Source of the DNA: Earliella scabrosa
Taxonomy: Eukaryota > Basidiomycota > Agaricomycetes > Polyporales > Polyporaceae
Length of the DNA stretch: 64,000 bases
NCBI GenBank assembly: GCA_022605405.1
Contig: JABYQQ010000008.1
Location: 682,001 to 746,000, forward strand
Reading direction: 5' to 3'
Shown here piece by piece: positions 1-11,927 of the stretch. The notes under the pieces were generated by a model. The model was not told the origin of the DNA, did no database searches, and saw only the letters and a list, made by a program, of their open reading frames with translations. Made by a program: the position numbers and the translations under genes. Every line of letters begins with the position of its first letter. Positions within the stretch are counted from its first letter, which is position 1.

Positions 1-2939
1 GATCATCGGTCAGATGGAGTGGAAAACCAAATTAACCTCGACACTTACTGTGGAGAATGCACGTTCAGGAAGTTGAACAGTTAGCAGTTCTCGGATATAT
101 GCCACACCGTGTTGGCGACTTGCGCCACTGGTGTGAGCCGACCAGTCGCAGGAGAAGGGATAAATCGCAAGATTGGATGACGAAAGCCATTGAGTAAGAT
201 CCTCGTTCTGCTCATATGCCAGCCTAAATCATGAGGGACGGTGGCGTATAGGTCAACATGCCGTAGAAAGCTTGTGGAGACGGGTGACATATACCTCATC
301 ATAGGATCATTGTACGCATTGCTTGGTGGCGGTTCCGTGACATCGTATTCGAGAGCCGGCGTGGTGTATATATCCATAGTCTTGTCGTGTAGAGGGCTGT
401 AGGTAACACGCCACAATCTGAGCGGTGGGGGTGATGGTTGGTGGACAACGATGGGTGGACCGATAATGGTTGGATGTTGGGTCTAGAAGCGCCGTTCTGG
501 AGCGCGCTCAGCCTTACCGCCCGTCGTGTCGAGAAGTTAGAACGGGCATTCGCTCAATTTCCATCATGATTGTGGTGACTTGTGCACAGTGCAGCATGTC
601 AGTTGTGGTCTTGCAGGTCGGACTCTGCGGACCGGCTGGAGAGTAAGGAGTGTAGATCTGCATGCAGTGCGACAGAGTCAAACGGATGCTAGTACTACTG
701 AAACACAGAACCGTCTCAGGACCGTTCGCAGAATCGGCACACAATTGCCTAGTACTCTGAGTCTCTGTTGAACCTCTGCATTCGACGATCGTACATGAGT
801 GAGCTTCGACGCCGTGGGCATTCGCACCACCTTCGCGTGCATGTTGAATAAAGCAAGTCGGAGGCGGATCACATCCAGAAGCACACACAGATTGAACCGG
901 GAGGCTGACATGGGCTCAAGTGAACATAGTCCTGCGCAAGATGTATGAGCATTACATCGCGCAGGTACACACACCTCAGGCTCCGCATCAACGTAGTTCT
1001 TTTGCCCGGAATCCGAAACCTCCTCGCCATCAACGAGAAGCCCGAAGACAACCTCATCGCGCAGTTGGGAGAGCCGATACGTACTCTTCATGCCCATCGC
1101 GAAGTGGTCACGGTGCTCCGAGACGTCGTCCTTGACGTACCCCGCGATGAGCGTCGGAAGTTTTCCCGTATGCCGATGTCAATCTCGTCCGAGTCCTGAG
1201 CGGAGAACTCGGAGTCCTAAGCCTCTTGGAAATACCATACGAGGCTCCTTGGGCGAAGGGCGCGTCGGCCCAGACAGACAAGAGGACATCCAGGATGACA
1301 TAACGGACTTGCGGGCGGACAGCGCTCTGATCGTGCAGCTGTTCGACTACCGGACGATACGCATGTAATTGCGGAGTGTATCTAATGAGCCGGTGAGGGA
1401 AATGCCATCCCGGGTTTAGCTGAAATGCACTCACGTTATCAATATCAGCAGGCAAAGAGGTAATCGCAGCTTCGGCTGTCTTCAGACAGATTGTAACGCG
1501 TGTGGTATCCCTGTAACAAAAACAAAAACAACGTCTATCAAGGGTCAACCACTGATGTGATTGTGCGAGGGTTTAGTGTTCTCATTGCTGGATGAAGGGG
1601 GATATATATGTGTGCGCGGATGCAGTGGAGGAAATGGGTTTGACGGATGCAGAGGGAAGACGCGGTATAGACTATGAATAAACGTGTCAAATATGCGTAT
1701 GAACTCGCCTATGCTGCCCGTTGGTGTGCGGAACGAGGGCTACTCGCTCGACGACGCGTTCGACGAGCTCCTCCGCTGGGCGTCTACCGATGACGCGGAC
1801 CGATGAGAACCTGATCTCCTAGGGCTAGCAGTGGGCTTCGATGAGCCGCACTGGTGATCCGGTGGGGTCTTCGTGATCCTGGGACGTCCGAGGTGCAGGT
1901 GTGCGGGACAGGGAAGGTCGAGGAGACTGTTCGACATGGCGTTCGACGACGTTGTTGCTCTTGGCAGGCTTGTATGAGCTCAAGCAAAGCGTCATGCACC
2001 ATCTTCGTTGCGACCACGTCATGAAAACCGTGTTGCTAGACGTCCGATGAGCAAAGTGACCATGAAATGACTCTGGACACGCCCCACCAGTAATACCGGG
2101 AACGGGGACCATCTTCCGCCTGTATCAATCAATTGCTCATGTTTCGCCTTCGATGATAATTGACATTGTGATTATGCTGAGAGCCTGTCAGCTTTAAATG
2201 CTGAAGACTAAGCCTGAAGTACAACAGCTTTTGAGTGGAGAATGTAAGACATACTGCGAGTGTGACGTCAGGGCATTGAATCGCAAGCTCCGTGTCGCAT
2301 AAGTATTCCCTGAGATCGGGCTCAAATGCGACAGGTTTTCGGAGTTGCACGGAAATTCTATGGTGAAGACGTACAGCAATGCGCCCATCCTAGCGACAGG
2401 GCAAGTATTGTTGGTGTCGCACCAGAGGGCTGCAGTCGCCGGCACCGAGGATTGCCAAGTACTTGGTGGCGAGCGGGGTGGAACGGTGACGGAAGTGTCG
2501 AAAGCTTCGAGGCGGAACCCTAGCGCGGGGTTAGATAGTAGCGTGGCTCATGCCGGTTATGTCATACCATTAAGCGAGTTGAGCGGCAGACTGTTTGCCG
2601 GAGACTTGCATCACGCTCTTCAACTCGCGCTCGTCTCCTCGCCGCTCTACTTTGACCTCCATCTCCTATCGCACCCGCTCTATCGCACTCGCTCGCTCGC
2701 CAGCCGCCTCGTCCTCTCGCCAGAAGGAACGCTACACGCGACAGACACAGTAGTCTATGGATAACCCAGGATGGCACGCACAACACCGGGCATACAGGGT
2801 ATGTCTACGTTCATGTCGCGCGCTCTCGACCATCTCCCCGTTGACAGCCGTCGCGCCCGTCGCGTAGGATGGATCGCGCTGGAGCACGCCCATTAGAGGC
2901 CCCGACGGCCGCTTCCAACCCGTCGAGGAAGTCGGTCCC
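1..2939. other. Stretch without a supported gene
   Basis: No convincing gene is seen here. Short open frames occur on both strands (for example 81-416 minus, and 678-1548 minus with a piece reading like GYVKDDVSEHRDHFAMGMK), but I could not join them into one model with sensible splice sites, and I recognise no domain. Remnants of a minus-strand gene around 870-1500 are possible. The last few hundred bases are CT-rich and probably hold the promoter of the phosphatase gene that starts at 2940. Confidence 0.5.
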
Positions 2940-5900
2940 ATGGCAGAGCCCTTCATCGGAGGTTTCCTTCCACCCCCCTCTCCTACCCCCTCCTTCGCCC
3001 GCGGTCCGCCACCGCCTCTCCCTCCCAAGGATGCATCCTGGATCCGCAACGATGGCCATCTGCCGTCTCATAGGGATCCCTCAGAGCTCTCCAGAACAGA
3101 GTCCACCCTGTCTGGCGCGCCCAACTCGACATACTCCATGTTCGCGAACATGAACGCCGTCGAACGCTCCAAGCAACTCCGCGTAGCTCGCATGTCCCCC
3201 TACCTCCAATTCATGGCTGGTCCCCTTTTGCGCTACGACACGGTCGACGAGCGCGGTGTATGGCGCGGGGCGGCCATGATTGTCAGTGAGTAGCCCTTGC
3301 CTCCGCAGCCGGTAGTGGCAGTTCTGAGCGGTGTACATAGCTGCGGATGCGGGTTCCGTGTACGAGCCAACGCCGGTGCTCACCTACCATTGGGACCCCA
3401 ATCAGTCCGCCCCCGGAAGCAGCAAGCTGAAGCGTCACGCCTCGCGCACCCATGGACAATCTTTCGATCTTGCCCCTCATCCTGCTGATCCGTTATCCAC
3501 CGTCGCGCCCGCATCCTCAGAGGCTACGAATGGGAACGTCGATCTTAAAGGCGAAAGCATCCGCTCCGACCCTGAACAACGCCGAGTGGAGGGGCAGGAA
3601 ATCTACGTCTACTATGGCAATGGAGGGTGAGGTTATCCCTCGTGTGACTCCCACCGTTCGACTCATCACGTCTGCCAGCACGTTCACTTTCTGGCGCTTC
3701 ATGATCGAAGTGCCCCTCAGCTCGCACGAAATGAAGATCAACTATACCATAAACAATGGCATCGAGTTGAACTTCTTCGTCCCCGGTCGTAATCAAAACA
3801 TGCGTTGGGCAGCCTACTCAGCAAGTATCGGAGGCCCTCCCGGTGATGTGATATCGCTGACGCATGACATGTCTTTCTCAGTGCAACGGCTTTAGTGCGG
3901 GTGTGAACCCTGACGACTTCCGTGGGCCTGGATTCAAGAGCGGATACGATCCAGTGTGGATGGATCTTCTCGCCCATCATGCCGAGGAGCCGTTCCACGC
4001 GTTGGTCGGAGGCGGAGACCAGCTGTACTGCGACAGCATCGTTCGAGAACCGGAGATGCAGGACTGGGTCACCCAAACCAAGCCTGAGGCGAAACAAAAC
4101 TACCGCTTGACTGACGAAATGCGTCTCGCCGTGGACCGATTCTTCTTCAACCATTACTGCCAGGCGTTCCGAAGTGGGGCTTTTGCCCGAGCGAACAGCA
4201 CAATGTATGTATCGTTTTCCGGTGATTGTATGCTCGGTCGGTTTGCTGACATGTGGCTCCTCCATAGACCGATGTTGAATATGCTAGGTACGGTGCTCCC
4301 ATCACTTGAAAGAGCTGTGGCTAACTCTGCTCTCATGTAGATGACCATGGTGAGCACGGGTGATGAACAATTTATGTCTCGAGCTGACCTGATTTGTACA
4401 GACCTGGTAAGCATGACAGGGTGTATCTGTGAAATAAGAAAGTCTGAACTAACATTCCTGTCTTGTCGCGAAGATTGATGGTTTCGGAAGCTGTGAGTGT
4501 CTTACAGGTCGCCACTGATCCCTTGTGTACTCACTCGAACGTGTTATAGATCCTGATGACCTCATGCGTTCCGCGGTGTTCAACTAGTGAGTGTGCCATG
4601 GCCCCCAGACTCGACGCGACACTCAGCTTGCGTTTCTCAGCATCGGTTCACGAGGTTACTTCTATTTCCTCTTGTTTCAGTGCTTCATCAACGGTACATA
4701 TTCCCGATCGTTCAGACCGCACTCTTGTACTCATCATGCCCGTCATTGCCTCCAGTCGACGTCGACGGCAGAGACGATCGACGGCATCCATTCAAGTCGC
4801 TGATCATCGGCGGTGACGGCCCATACGTTCCATTCCCGTCCCATTCTTTCCTGTCATGGTTGGGCCCGCACGTGCAGATACTGCTCTTGGATTGCAGGTA
4901 CGCGATTGCGAGGTCTCAAGGTCTTACTTGTCCTTTGCTGAACAACGACGGTCACGTAGGGCGGAGCGTCGAAAGGACCAGGTTTGCAGTCCACAGGAGT
5001 ACAAGGCGGTCTTCGCGCGGATGCATGCCCTTCCACGCACGGTGGAGCATCTGGTCATCCAGACGGGTGAGTGTGGCCTGAGTACTGCTCGCGCCTCGGG
5101 TCTGATTGAATCTATAACGCAGGAATTCCCATCGCGTACCCTCGCATGGTCTTCCTCGAGACGGCGCTGGACTCGAAGCTCAACCCGTTGGTCGCGCTCG
5201 GTAAGGCGGGCTCGATGGGACTGTCCGGATTCGTGAACAAGTTCAACGCCGATGCCGAGCTGCTTGATGACTTGGTAGGAGTCTCGCTTCCCGTTCCGTT
5301 GTCTCAGTATGCTCAAGGGTTCCTGTAGAACGACCACTGGACGGCCAAGTCTCACAAGGTCAGCCTTACGCTCTGCATGTTCGTGAATGATGCTCATGCT
5401 ATGATGCTCTCGACAGCGAGAAAGGAATTGGTTGATCGTGGAACTCCAAAAGTACGCTCTGGCGACGCACGCGCGCGTCAGCATCGTATCCGGAGACGTC
5501 CACTGCGCGGCCGTCGGCCTCCTCAAGACGTGGGTGAAGGAGAAGAAGAAGCCTGACGTCCCTCCGCCGCTCGATCATCGATACATGGTGAACGTCGTGA
5601 CCAGTACGTCTTTGCTCCTTTCCACCTCAACGCGGCAACTGACGCGTCTTCTCTCAGGCGCTATCGTGAACACTCCGTGAGTGTTCTCCTATGTACACGT
5701 CGACTGTGCTAACGCGCTGTATACAGACCACCTAATGGTGTTATCACCATGGTATCCACGCTGGCTACGAAGACGCATCGCACGCTACACCACGAAGACA
5801 CCGATGAGTGCATGGTAAGTCGCTCTCCTTTACGCACCTCCCATGTCTCGCCAACCCCCGTCTGTAGATCCCAGTCTTCGAGAAAGACACAGATGGCTCC

Positions 5901-6132
5901 TCCCCGAAGAGCAAGTACGTCATGGGCAAGCGCAACTGGTGCAGCGTGAGGTGGGACCCCCCTTCGGGCGACCTGATATGGGACATTCGTGTCGAGATCA
6001 CAAAGGGAAATGGTACAACAACTGGGTACGTCGTTCGACTGCGATCCGTGTGGTGTGCATCTGGCATAGACACTAACACGGCCCTTATCACGCAGTTACG
6101 TCGTCCGCTCACCACCGCCTCGCTGGAACTGA
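2940..6132 (+). CDS. PhoD-like metallophosphatase family protein, 19 exons
   Basis: Predicted 719-residue PhoD-like phosphatase of the large fungal type, probably cytosolic or membrane-associated; the substrate is unknown. Exons: 2940-3285, 3341-3626, 3679-3820, 3882-4204, 4268-4287, 4341-4349, 4402-4406, 4474-4492, 4550-4586, 4641-4693, 4756-4897, 4960-5066, 5123-5274, 5329-5358, 5417-5603, 5658-5676, 5727-5814, 5868-6025, 6096-6132. The spliced frame stays open and ends in TGA. Hallmarks are VGGGDQLYCD (metal site), DDHDLIDGFGSYPDD spread over five tiny exons, LLLDCRAERRKDQ, and SGDVHCAAVG near the C-terminus. The N-terminus is Pro/Ser-rich. The intron at 3821 starts with GC, not GT. The gene converges with the Ash2 homologue. 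Family assignment is firm; the start codon and the smallest exons are inferred. Confidence 0.9.
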
Positions 6133-6256
6133 TCGCTCTATACTGTCGCACACGCAAACTATCATTATGTTATCCTCACGCTCGTCGTCGCTGCCACTGT
6201 CCATCCATGTCATGCAAGTCCGCACTCTCACGAGCCCAGGTATTGATTCTCGGATA

Positions 6257-6280
6257 CCCATCCATCTATCCATCCATCCA
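6257..6280. repeat. ATCC-type microsatellite
   Basis: A short run of imperfect TCCA/TCTA tetranucleotide units lies in the 258-bp gap between the convergent phosphatase and Ash2-like genes. It is likely in one or both 3' untranslated regions. Confidence 0.7.
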
Positions 6281-6390
6281 CACTGTATCTATGTAGTACT
6301 TGTTTTGTAATGCGCAGGCTCCTCCGCTCGCTGCTCTGACAACATTCTTCCGTGGGATAAGTTATCAATGTACAGTACTCTACACACAAG

Positions 6391-8481
6391 CTACGCGTGA
6401 CGCGTAGCATACATGTACGCAACAGCCCGCTCGATGGGGTCCGCGTCCGCAATGTCAACGTCGCCGTCCGTGTCCCCGCCGCCGTCCTGGTCACGGGGGA
6501 CCAAGTCCTCCTCATAGTCCGTGTTGTACGCACTGGTGTCGTACCCAGCCAACCCGGCGATCTGCGCATCGATGCTCGACGCGACAGTGGGCGCCGGCGA
6601 CGGGTTCCGCTCGCTCCCCTCGCGCATGTCGGGCGTCGACGCCTCACGGTCGCGCTCGCGGAACGAAGGCACGCCGAAGCTCGGGATGATCATCGGCGGC
6701 GCGTAGCACTCGCCCGTGCCCAACGAAGGGTCGTTGCGCGAGAACGCGCCCAGTGCGGGCGAGTTCGAGTGCGAGCGCTCGGACGCGACCTTTGCGCGCT
6801 TGGGCGCGTCCGGTTCGTGCTGCTGCAGCTTCGTGTGTGCGGCCTTGCGCTCGCGCCGCGCGCCGGGCTGCGCCTTGCGTCGCGCCTTGTGCTGCTGCTC
6901 CGCCTTCTCCTGCCGGCTCGGGTCGTCCTCTGCGTGCGCGGCCTGCAGGGATGTTCAACGGGGGGTTGGCGGGAGAGCGAGGGGTGGAGACGAGACGGAT
7001 AGAGCACGCACCTGGTTCTTCTTGGCCTCCTTCTCCTCCTGCTCGTCCAGCGCCCACTGCTCCTCCATGAACTCGCGGTACCGCTCGCATACCGGCCGCC
7101 ACGTCCGCTCGCTGTCCGGCTGGGGCTTGATGTCCGCCGTCGGGTTCGCCACCACGGCGTCGATGTCCGGCGGCGGCGGGTGGTCAAAGTCCGGCCCGGG
7201 GTTGATGCGCACCTGCGCGCCGTTGAAGAGCGAGATGAAGGGGTAGTACCCGAGCGTGCCGTCGTCGAACGGGTTCTCCTTGTGCTCGCGGATGCCCTCC
7301 CGATTTGGGCGCTTCTTTTGCTCCGCCTTGCTCGGGGGCGTGCGCAGGGGGAGGAAATCGTACAGGTCCTGGAACGCGATGCCCTGGCACTCGCCGTTGA
7401 TGAAGAACGCGATGTACGACTCGGGCCCGAGCGTCGGGACGGGCCGCATGGGCGTCGTCTCGGGGACCCCGCCCTTTCCTCGTCCGGTCGACGGCAGGTT
7501 CTTCACCGTCGCGCTCTTCTTGGTCGACGACGGGAGCGACTTGGCGTCCGTCGCCTTCGCGCGGTCGTGCGCGTCCATGAGCGCGATCATCTCCTTGGAC
7601 TGCGGGTACTCGAGCGACTCAAAGTACTCCTGGCCCTTGAACTCGATCGCGATCCGCTCGCGCTTGATGTGCGCCGGGTCGTACGGATCGCGCCTGTCGG
7701 GCTTGCGCCGCGGTGGCAGGCAGACGTACATGCCGACGACGTCGCCGCTCCTGAACGGGCGCCCGTACGGCCGCGGGCGGGACATGTGCACCTTCTCGCC
7801 CGTCTTGTCGCGCATCGCGTAGCTGTAGCCGTCGTAGCCCGCGGGGGCGCCGAGCGGGGCCTCGCGGCGCGCCCAGCCGAGGCGGACGTGGCTGCCCTCT
7901 TTGCGCTTCAGGCCGGGGGGCATGTCGCCCGCGCCGCGCTCGATCTTGACCTCCATGTACCAGCGGCCCTCGCGCATGGGCGCGTTGCAGCGCGCGCTCC
8001 TGAACCCTTTCTCGCCCTGCAGCCCGAGGCCGTCCTGGGTGACGCGGATGAACGGGCTGCGGTCCTCCCAGGAGACGCGGAAGTTGGGCGGGTTGGACTC
8101 GATGGTGCGGAAGGGGAGGGTGAGCTCGAGGGGGGAGACGCCGGCGGGGGTGTACCGGAAGTTGAGGCGGTTGAAGCACAGTGGCTCCGTGGTGTGGAAG
8201 GGCGAGCCGGGGGCGATGGGGACAAAGCCCGGATGGCGTGAGATGGTCAGGCGGGGGCGGAGGGCAAGGTCGGCATGTCGGGCACTGAGGACGAGGTTCT
8301 CGGGGGCGGGGGTGGCCCCGGGGTCCGACGGGGCGGGCGAGGACGCTGCTGCGTGGGCGATCGCTGCATGTTTGCGTTTGCGACTGTTGTGGAGAGGATG
8401 GTGTGGGTGGTGGGCGGACCCGGGGGGAGGAGTGGCGGCTGCTGGAGGGGATGGCTCGCGGGAGGCGACCGAGACCTCCAT
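6391..8481 (-). CDS. Ash2/Bre2-like SPRY protein, COMPASS (Set1) H3K4 methyltransferase subunit
   Basis: Predicted 673-residue nuclear protein. Exons on the minus strand are 8481-7012 and 6942-6391, joined in phase 0 across a 69-nt GT-AG intron. The SPRY core covers roughly residues 90-270, with FRVSWEDRSPFIRVTQDGLG, a GRWYMEVKIE strand and HVRLGWARREAPLGAPAGYD. After a charged, Ser-rich insert the fold closes with SYIAFFINGECQGIAFQDLY and GYYPFISLFNGAQVRINPG. This long insert is usual for fungal Bre2/Ash2. Known role of the family: it activates the Set1 methyltransferase for histone H3 lysine 4. I see no PHD finger. The start is set at the first ATG in frame (MEVSVASREPSP); the frame extends a few codons upstream without an ATG. 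The C-terminal exon is rich in Lys/Arg then Asp and probably disordered. It is divergent from the E2 gene, 453 bp apart. Confidence 0.92.
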
Positions 8482-8934
8482 ACCGAGCCTTGTCAAACCG
8501 CCTGTTGGCGAGAGGCCTGTATAGCGTCAGAAAGCACTCACTATAGTCGGATGCGGGCGAGTGACGGTGGTGGTACCGCCAGGAGCTTCGGGCTCAAGAT
8601 ATTTGGACGGCGGGGAGCTCGTGGTTGACGACACGGACTTTGGCACAGGTTGCTAGAGGCCAATCCAAGAGACTGGGGTCGGACGTCGCGATGCGAGTGC
8701 GATGAGGGAAGGTAATGGAGGGGACTAGGAGAGCTGGCCGCAGGATGCTGGTGGCACACGAACGGGGAAGACAAGTCGTAAGCGCGCCAGCTACAGACGC
8801 GTGAATTTGCCGCGCGCGCGAACGCGGACCGATCGCGGCAGTGGCGCTCCTATCCCAGTGCCAGTGCCACTCTCCCCGTAGCCTTCCACTCGCTCTCCTA
8901 CTCAGACCCCATTCTCTGGCCTTGAACGTGCAAC
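8482..8934. other. Divergent promoter region between Ash2-like and E2 genes
   Basis: No open frame of interest. It should contain the promoters of both neighbours. I recognise no specific operator or TATA element. Confidence 0.5.
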
Positions 8935-9975
8935 ATGACTGCTCTACGGTACGCTCAAATTGATAACTCGAAATTGGTGCCAAACTGAGCAATATCCAGC
9001 CGTATCCAGAAGGTGCCACTCCTACGCTCCCAAGATCTCCAGCCGCCATGCTAATATGCATTCCATATGCACGTAGGAGCTCAAGGACATCAACAACAAC
9101 CCGTTGGATGTGAGTGGACGTCTTATGCACGCGATGGACGCGTCATGATGGTAGACCAGGGGTTGACTGTCGAGGTGGCGGAGGACAACATGTTCGAGTG
9201 GAAGTGTGCGATCAAGGCCGCGGTGAGTCCCATCCGACTCCCCTGGGCGTTCCTATACCGAACTGCAGTTCTAGTCCAACAGCCCATACAAGGGTGGAAC
9301 GTTTCACTTTACCCTGAGTCTCCCCGAGAACTTCCCATTCAAGGCCCCTTCGGTGCGTCTGTCTTCCTTGTCCAAGACACCCGCTACCGCGTCCTTGCTC
9401 ATGCCATGAGCCCACGTTTGACAGGTCACGTTCACTACCAAGATTTATCACCCCGGAATCAACGAGGAGGGCCACATATGTGTACCGGTGCTTCGTGACC
9501 AGGTCGGTATCTTGTGCCGTGCACGCTTCACCGGGACCCCATGTCGGAGATCTCGTGTGTGATCCTATCCCGGAGCTGATGGGGTTGTTCTTCTCGTGCA
9601 GTGGAAGCCCACAGTCACTCTGTCGTCAGGTGCGTGTTCGTCTGTGTCAGGTGCCTGGCGTCGAAGCGAGACGTGGACAATGACCGTCCTCGTGCAGTGC
9701 TTGCGACGATCGTAGACAAGCTGAACAACCCCAGCCCCGATGACCCATTCGAGCCTGACATCGCCGCGGTGAGTGTCGTCCCAATATCGCGTCCCGGGAT
9801 ACACACACTGAAGACGTGTCGGGATCTATAGCTCATGAAGACCGATGAATCGAAGTTCCTTGCGACGGCTAAGGAATGGACGAAGAAGTGCGTGCATCGT
9901 GACTTCGCATCCGCCTGGCGCTGGCTAATCACTCACCTGTTCATGCGTAGGTACGCTACCGGGAACCAGCAGTAG
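8935..9975 (+). CDS. Ubiquitin-conjugating enzyme E2 (UBC fold)
   Basis: Predicted 152-residue E2. Ten exons: 8935-8948, 9000-9012, 9077-9109, 9160-9222, 9275-9352, 9425-9502, 9602-9629, 9698-9768, 9832-9887, 9951-9975. The product starts MTALRRIQKELKDI (E1-binding helix), continues with SLPENFPFKAP and IYHPGINEEGHICVPVL, and ends KEWTKKYATGNQQ. The Cys in HICVP is the expected thioester residue. The sequence after the active site (RDQWKP, then LNNPSPDDPFEPDIAA) is the classical E2 C-terminal part. The catalytic HPN motif reads HPG here. It resembles the UBE2D/UBE2L3 size class, but I cannot name the orthologue. Length is typical for a minimal E2 with no extension. Exons 1 and 2 are 14 and 13 nt, so automatic models may miss the N-terminus. 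Confidence 0.92.
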
Positions 9976-11927
9976 AGGCAAGCAAGTTGAGCTGAACCGC
10001 AAGGAAGAGAAGTTGTCTTACATAGAACATGTTGTATCTGTGCCATATCGTCGTCGGACGTCAAATCTGTATCCATTCTGTCTCGTCTTCCAGGTCAAGT
10101 TCGTGCACGGAATCGTCAGCCGAACAGAAGGGCTCTGATCAATGCACAGAACGTGCAGATCAAGCACAGAACGAGAACCACCATCGCTGAGTGCCTGACG
10201 CGTTCGGTTGCTTGTGCGATCTCCATGACTCAGGCCTCTCCCAGTGTGTGGTTTCTCGATGGCAGTTGACGTACCGTTATCGGCTGCAAGCGTGCCTGAG
10301 TGGCCTCGCGGGATCATCATGTACTCGGATTAGTGCAGCGATCGACCTCGTGCTTCAAGTGAGATACGAACGGGATCTCAGCGCCGGCTAACTGCCAAGT
10401 GCTGTCCGGCGGGCACACAATTCGCGGGAAGACTAGACGCTGATTAAGGATGTTGGTTTGCCATTTTGCCGATGGAGCACGGGAATCGACGCTCGTGTTG
10501 GGGATGTCGTGAGTGAGACGCGAATGTGTGGTTTACCCTGAGAGGACGTAACATCCTGTCATGGAAGGGTCCATCGCGGGTCCAGGTCGTTCGTTCATAT
10601 ACCCGGGGGCTATGAGCTGAATTGAGTAGGAGCTCTGCTTACATGCGAATCACCCGGTCTTGCATTGAGGCTTCAGGAATGGGGCACTTACGTCAAGTGG
10701 CCGAGAAGCATCCTCACGTTCTAGCCGTGGTAATTGCAATGGCTAAATTCTATGCACTTGAGGAGGCAGGTCTTCGATGCGATCAACACTAGTGCGCACA
10801 CAGGGTTATGTGCATCCGAAGTACAAGTGGAGCTCACTTACACTGGACGATATTGATACAGTTGTGCCTTCAGAGCAAACAACCGATGGCTACAGTCAGC
10901 TGAGCTGGTTTTTACTTGAATTTCACGCTCGGATTGGGCTCAAATCATCGACACGGTCACAATACTAGTATCCTAGGCTACAGATGTAATAAAAATAAAA
11001 ATAAGGGTAGAAGCTCTCAGTAAGCTCTTTCGTGCATTCGAGGTCCCACAGCGCCCGTAGAAACATGCGTTGGGATGAGCCGCAGGAGGAGGTAAGGCGA
11101 ACCACTACACCTTCCTTATATGCAAATGTCGATCCGGATCGGTGCCTGGCGAGAGCGACCAATTTTGGCAGGATGTGGCATTGTCTGGTCTCTGCGACCG
11201 GGACTTATAGTGCCACTGCTGTCCGGGGGTGGGATGCTGAGGACAAGACGAATGGAGGACTTGCTCTTGTTCTGCGGTCAGTGATAGGACTCGATGCGCT
11301 CAGAGAAGAGCACGGTGGTGGCAACAGGTGCCTTGCGCGATTGAGCGGGGTAAGGACCCCGGGACCCGCGTCTGTGGGGAGAGGCGCCGTGCCTCAAGCG
11401 GAGGCGGGCGAGACCAGGTAGCATCACGGCCCTGACGCTCAGAGCTCTACTCTGCGCGAACGAGCGAGGGCGCATCGTGTTCTCTCCCTTCCATCTCCTC
11501 GCTCTCCTCGCTCGCTCGCCGCGCTGCACTCTGCCCGCCGCGATTGTCTACTTACGGCAGCTTCAAGGCGTCCGTTAAGCCCGGCTCGGAAGAAGGCCAT
11601 CCTGATTAGGCTTCGCATCTCCAACTCGTGTCCTACACGTTGCTCGCTCTTTCCCCCTCGTCGTCTGCAGCCTTGCTGGCCAGCCCCAGTCCATCCTTCA
11701 CCTCGCTTTTTCTGATAGTCTGATCCATTTGCTGCCTCCCTTCTCGCGCACCTATCGCCGATATCTCCTTAGCACACACACACTCTTGTTCTCGCGGCCG
11801 CCAACTCCGCATCCCACACCTTACCCGAGACGTCAGAGCGCGTTTTTGAATTTCCCGAGTCACGCCCAACCAACGTGTTCACAACGAGGCTATCGAATCG
11901 AGGGACCCTGCCCCGCAAACAATTGCC
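9976..11927. other. Intergenic stretch, no supported gene
   Basis: Nothing recognised. A 129-codon plus-strand frame at 11032-11421 has no familiar motif and low protein-likeness. The right half becomes pyrimidine-rich (about 11450-11900) and looks like the promoter and 5' leader of the long gene starting at 11928. Confidence 0.5.

Noticed and set aside
678..1548. Minus-strand fragments that read partly like protein
   Set aside because: Could not be spliced into a consistent model, and the plus strand is equally open.
7180..8241. 353-codon plus-strand frame
   Set aside because: It lies antisense to the SPRY domain of the Ash2 homologue and has the Arg/Leu/Ala/Val composition expected of a shadow.
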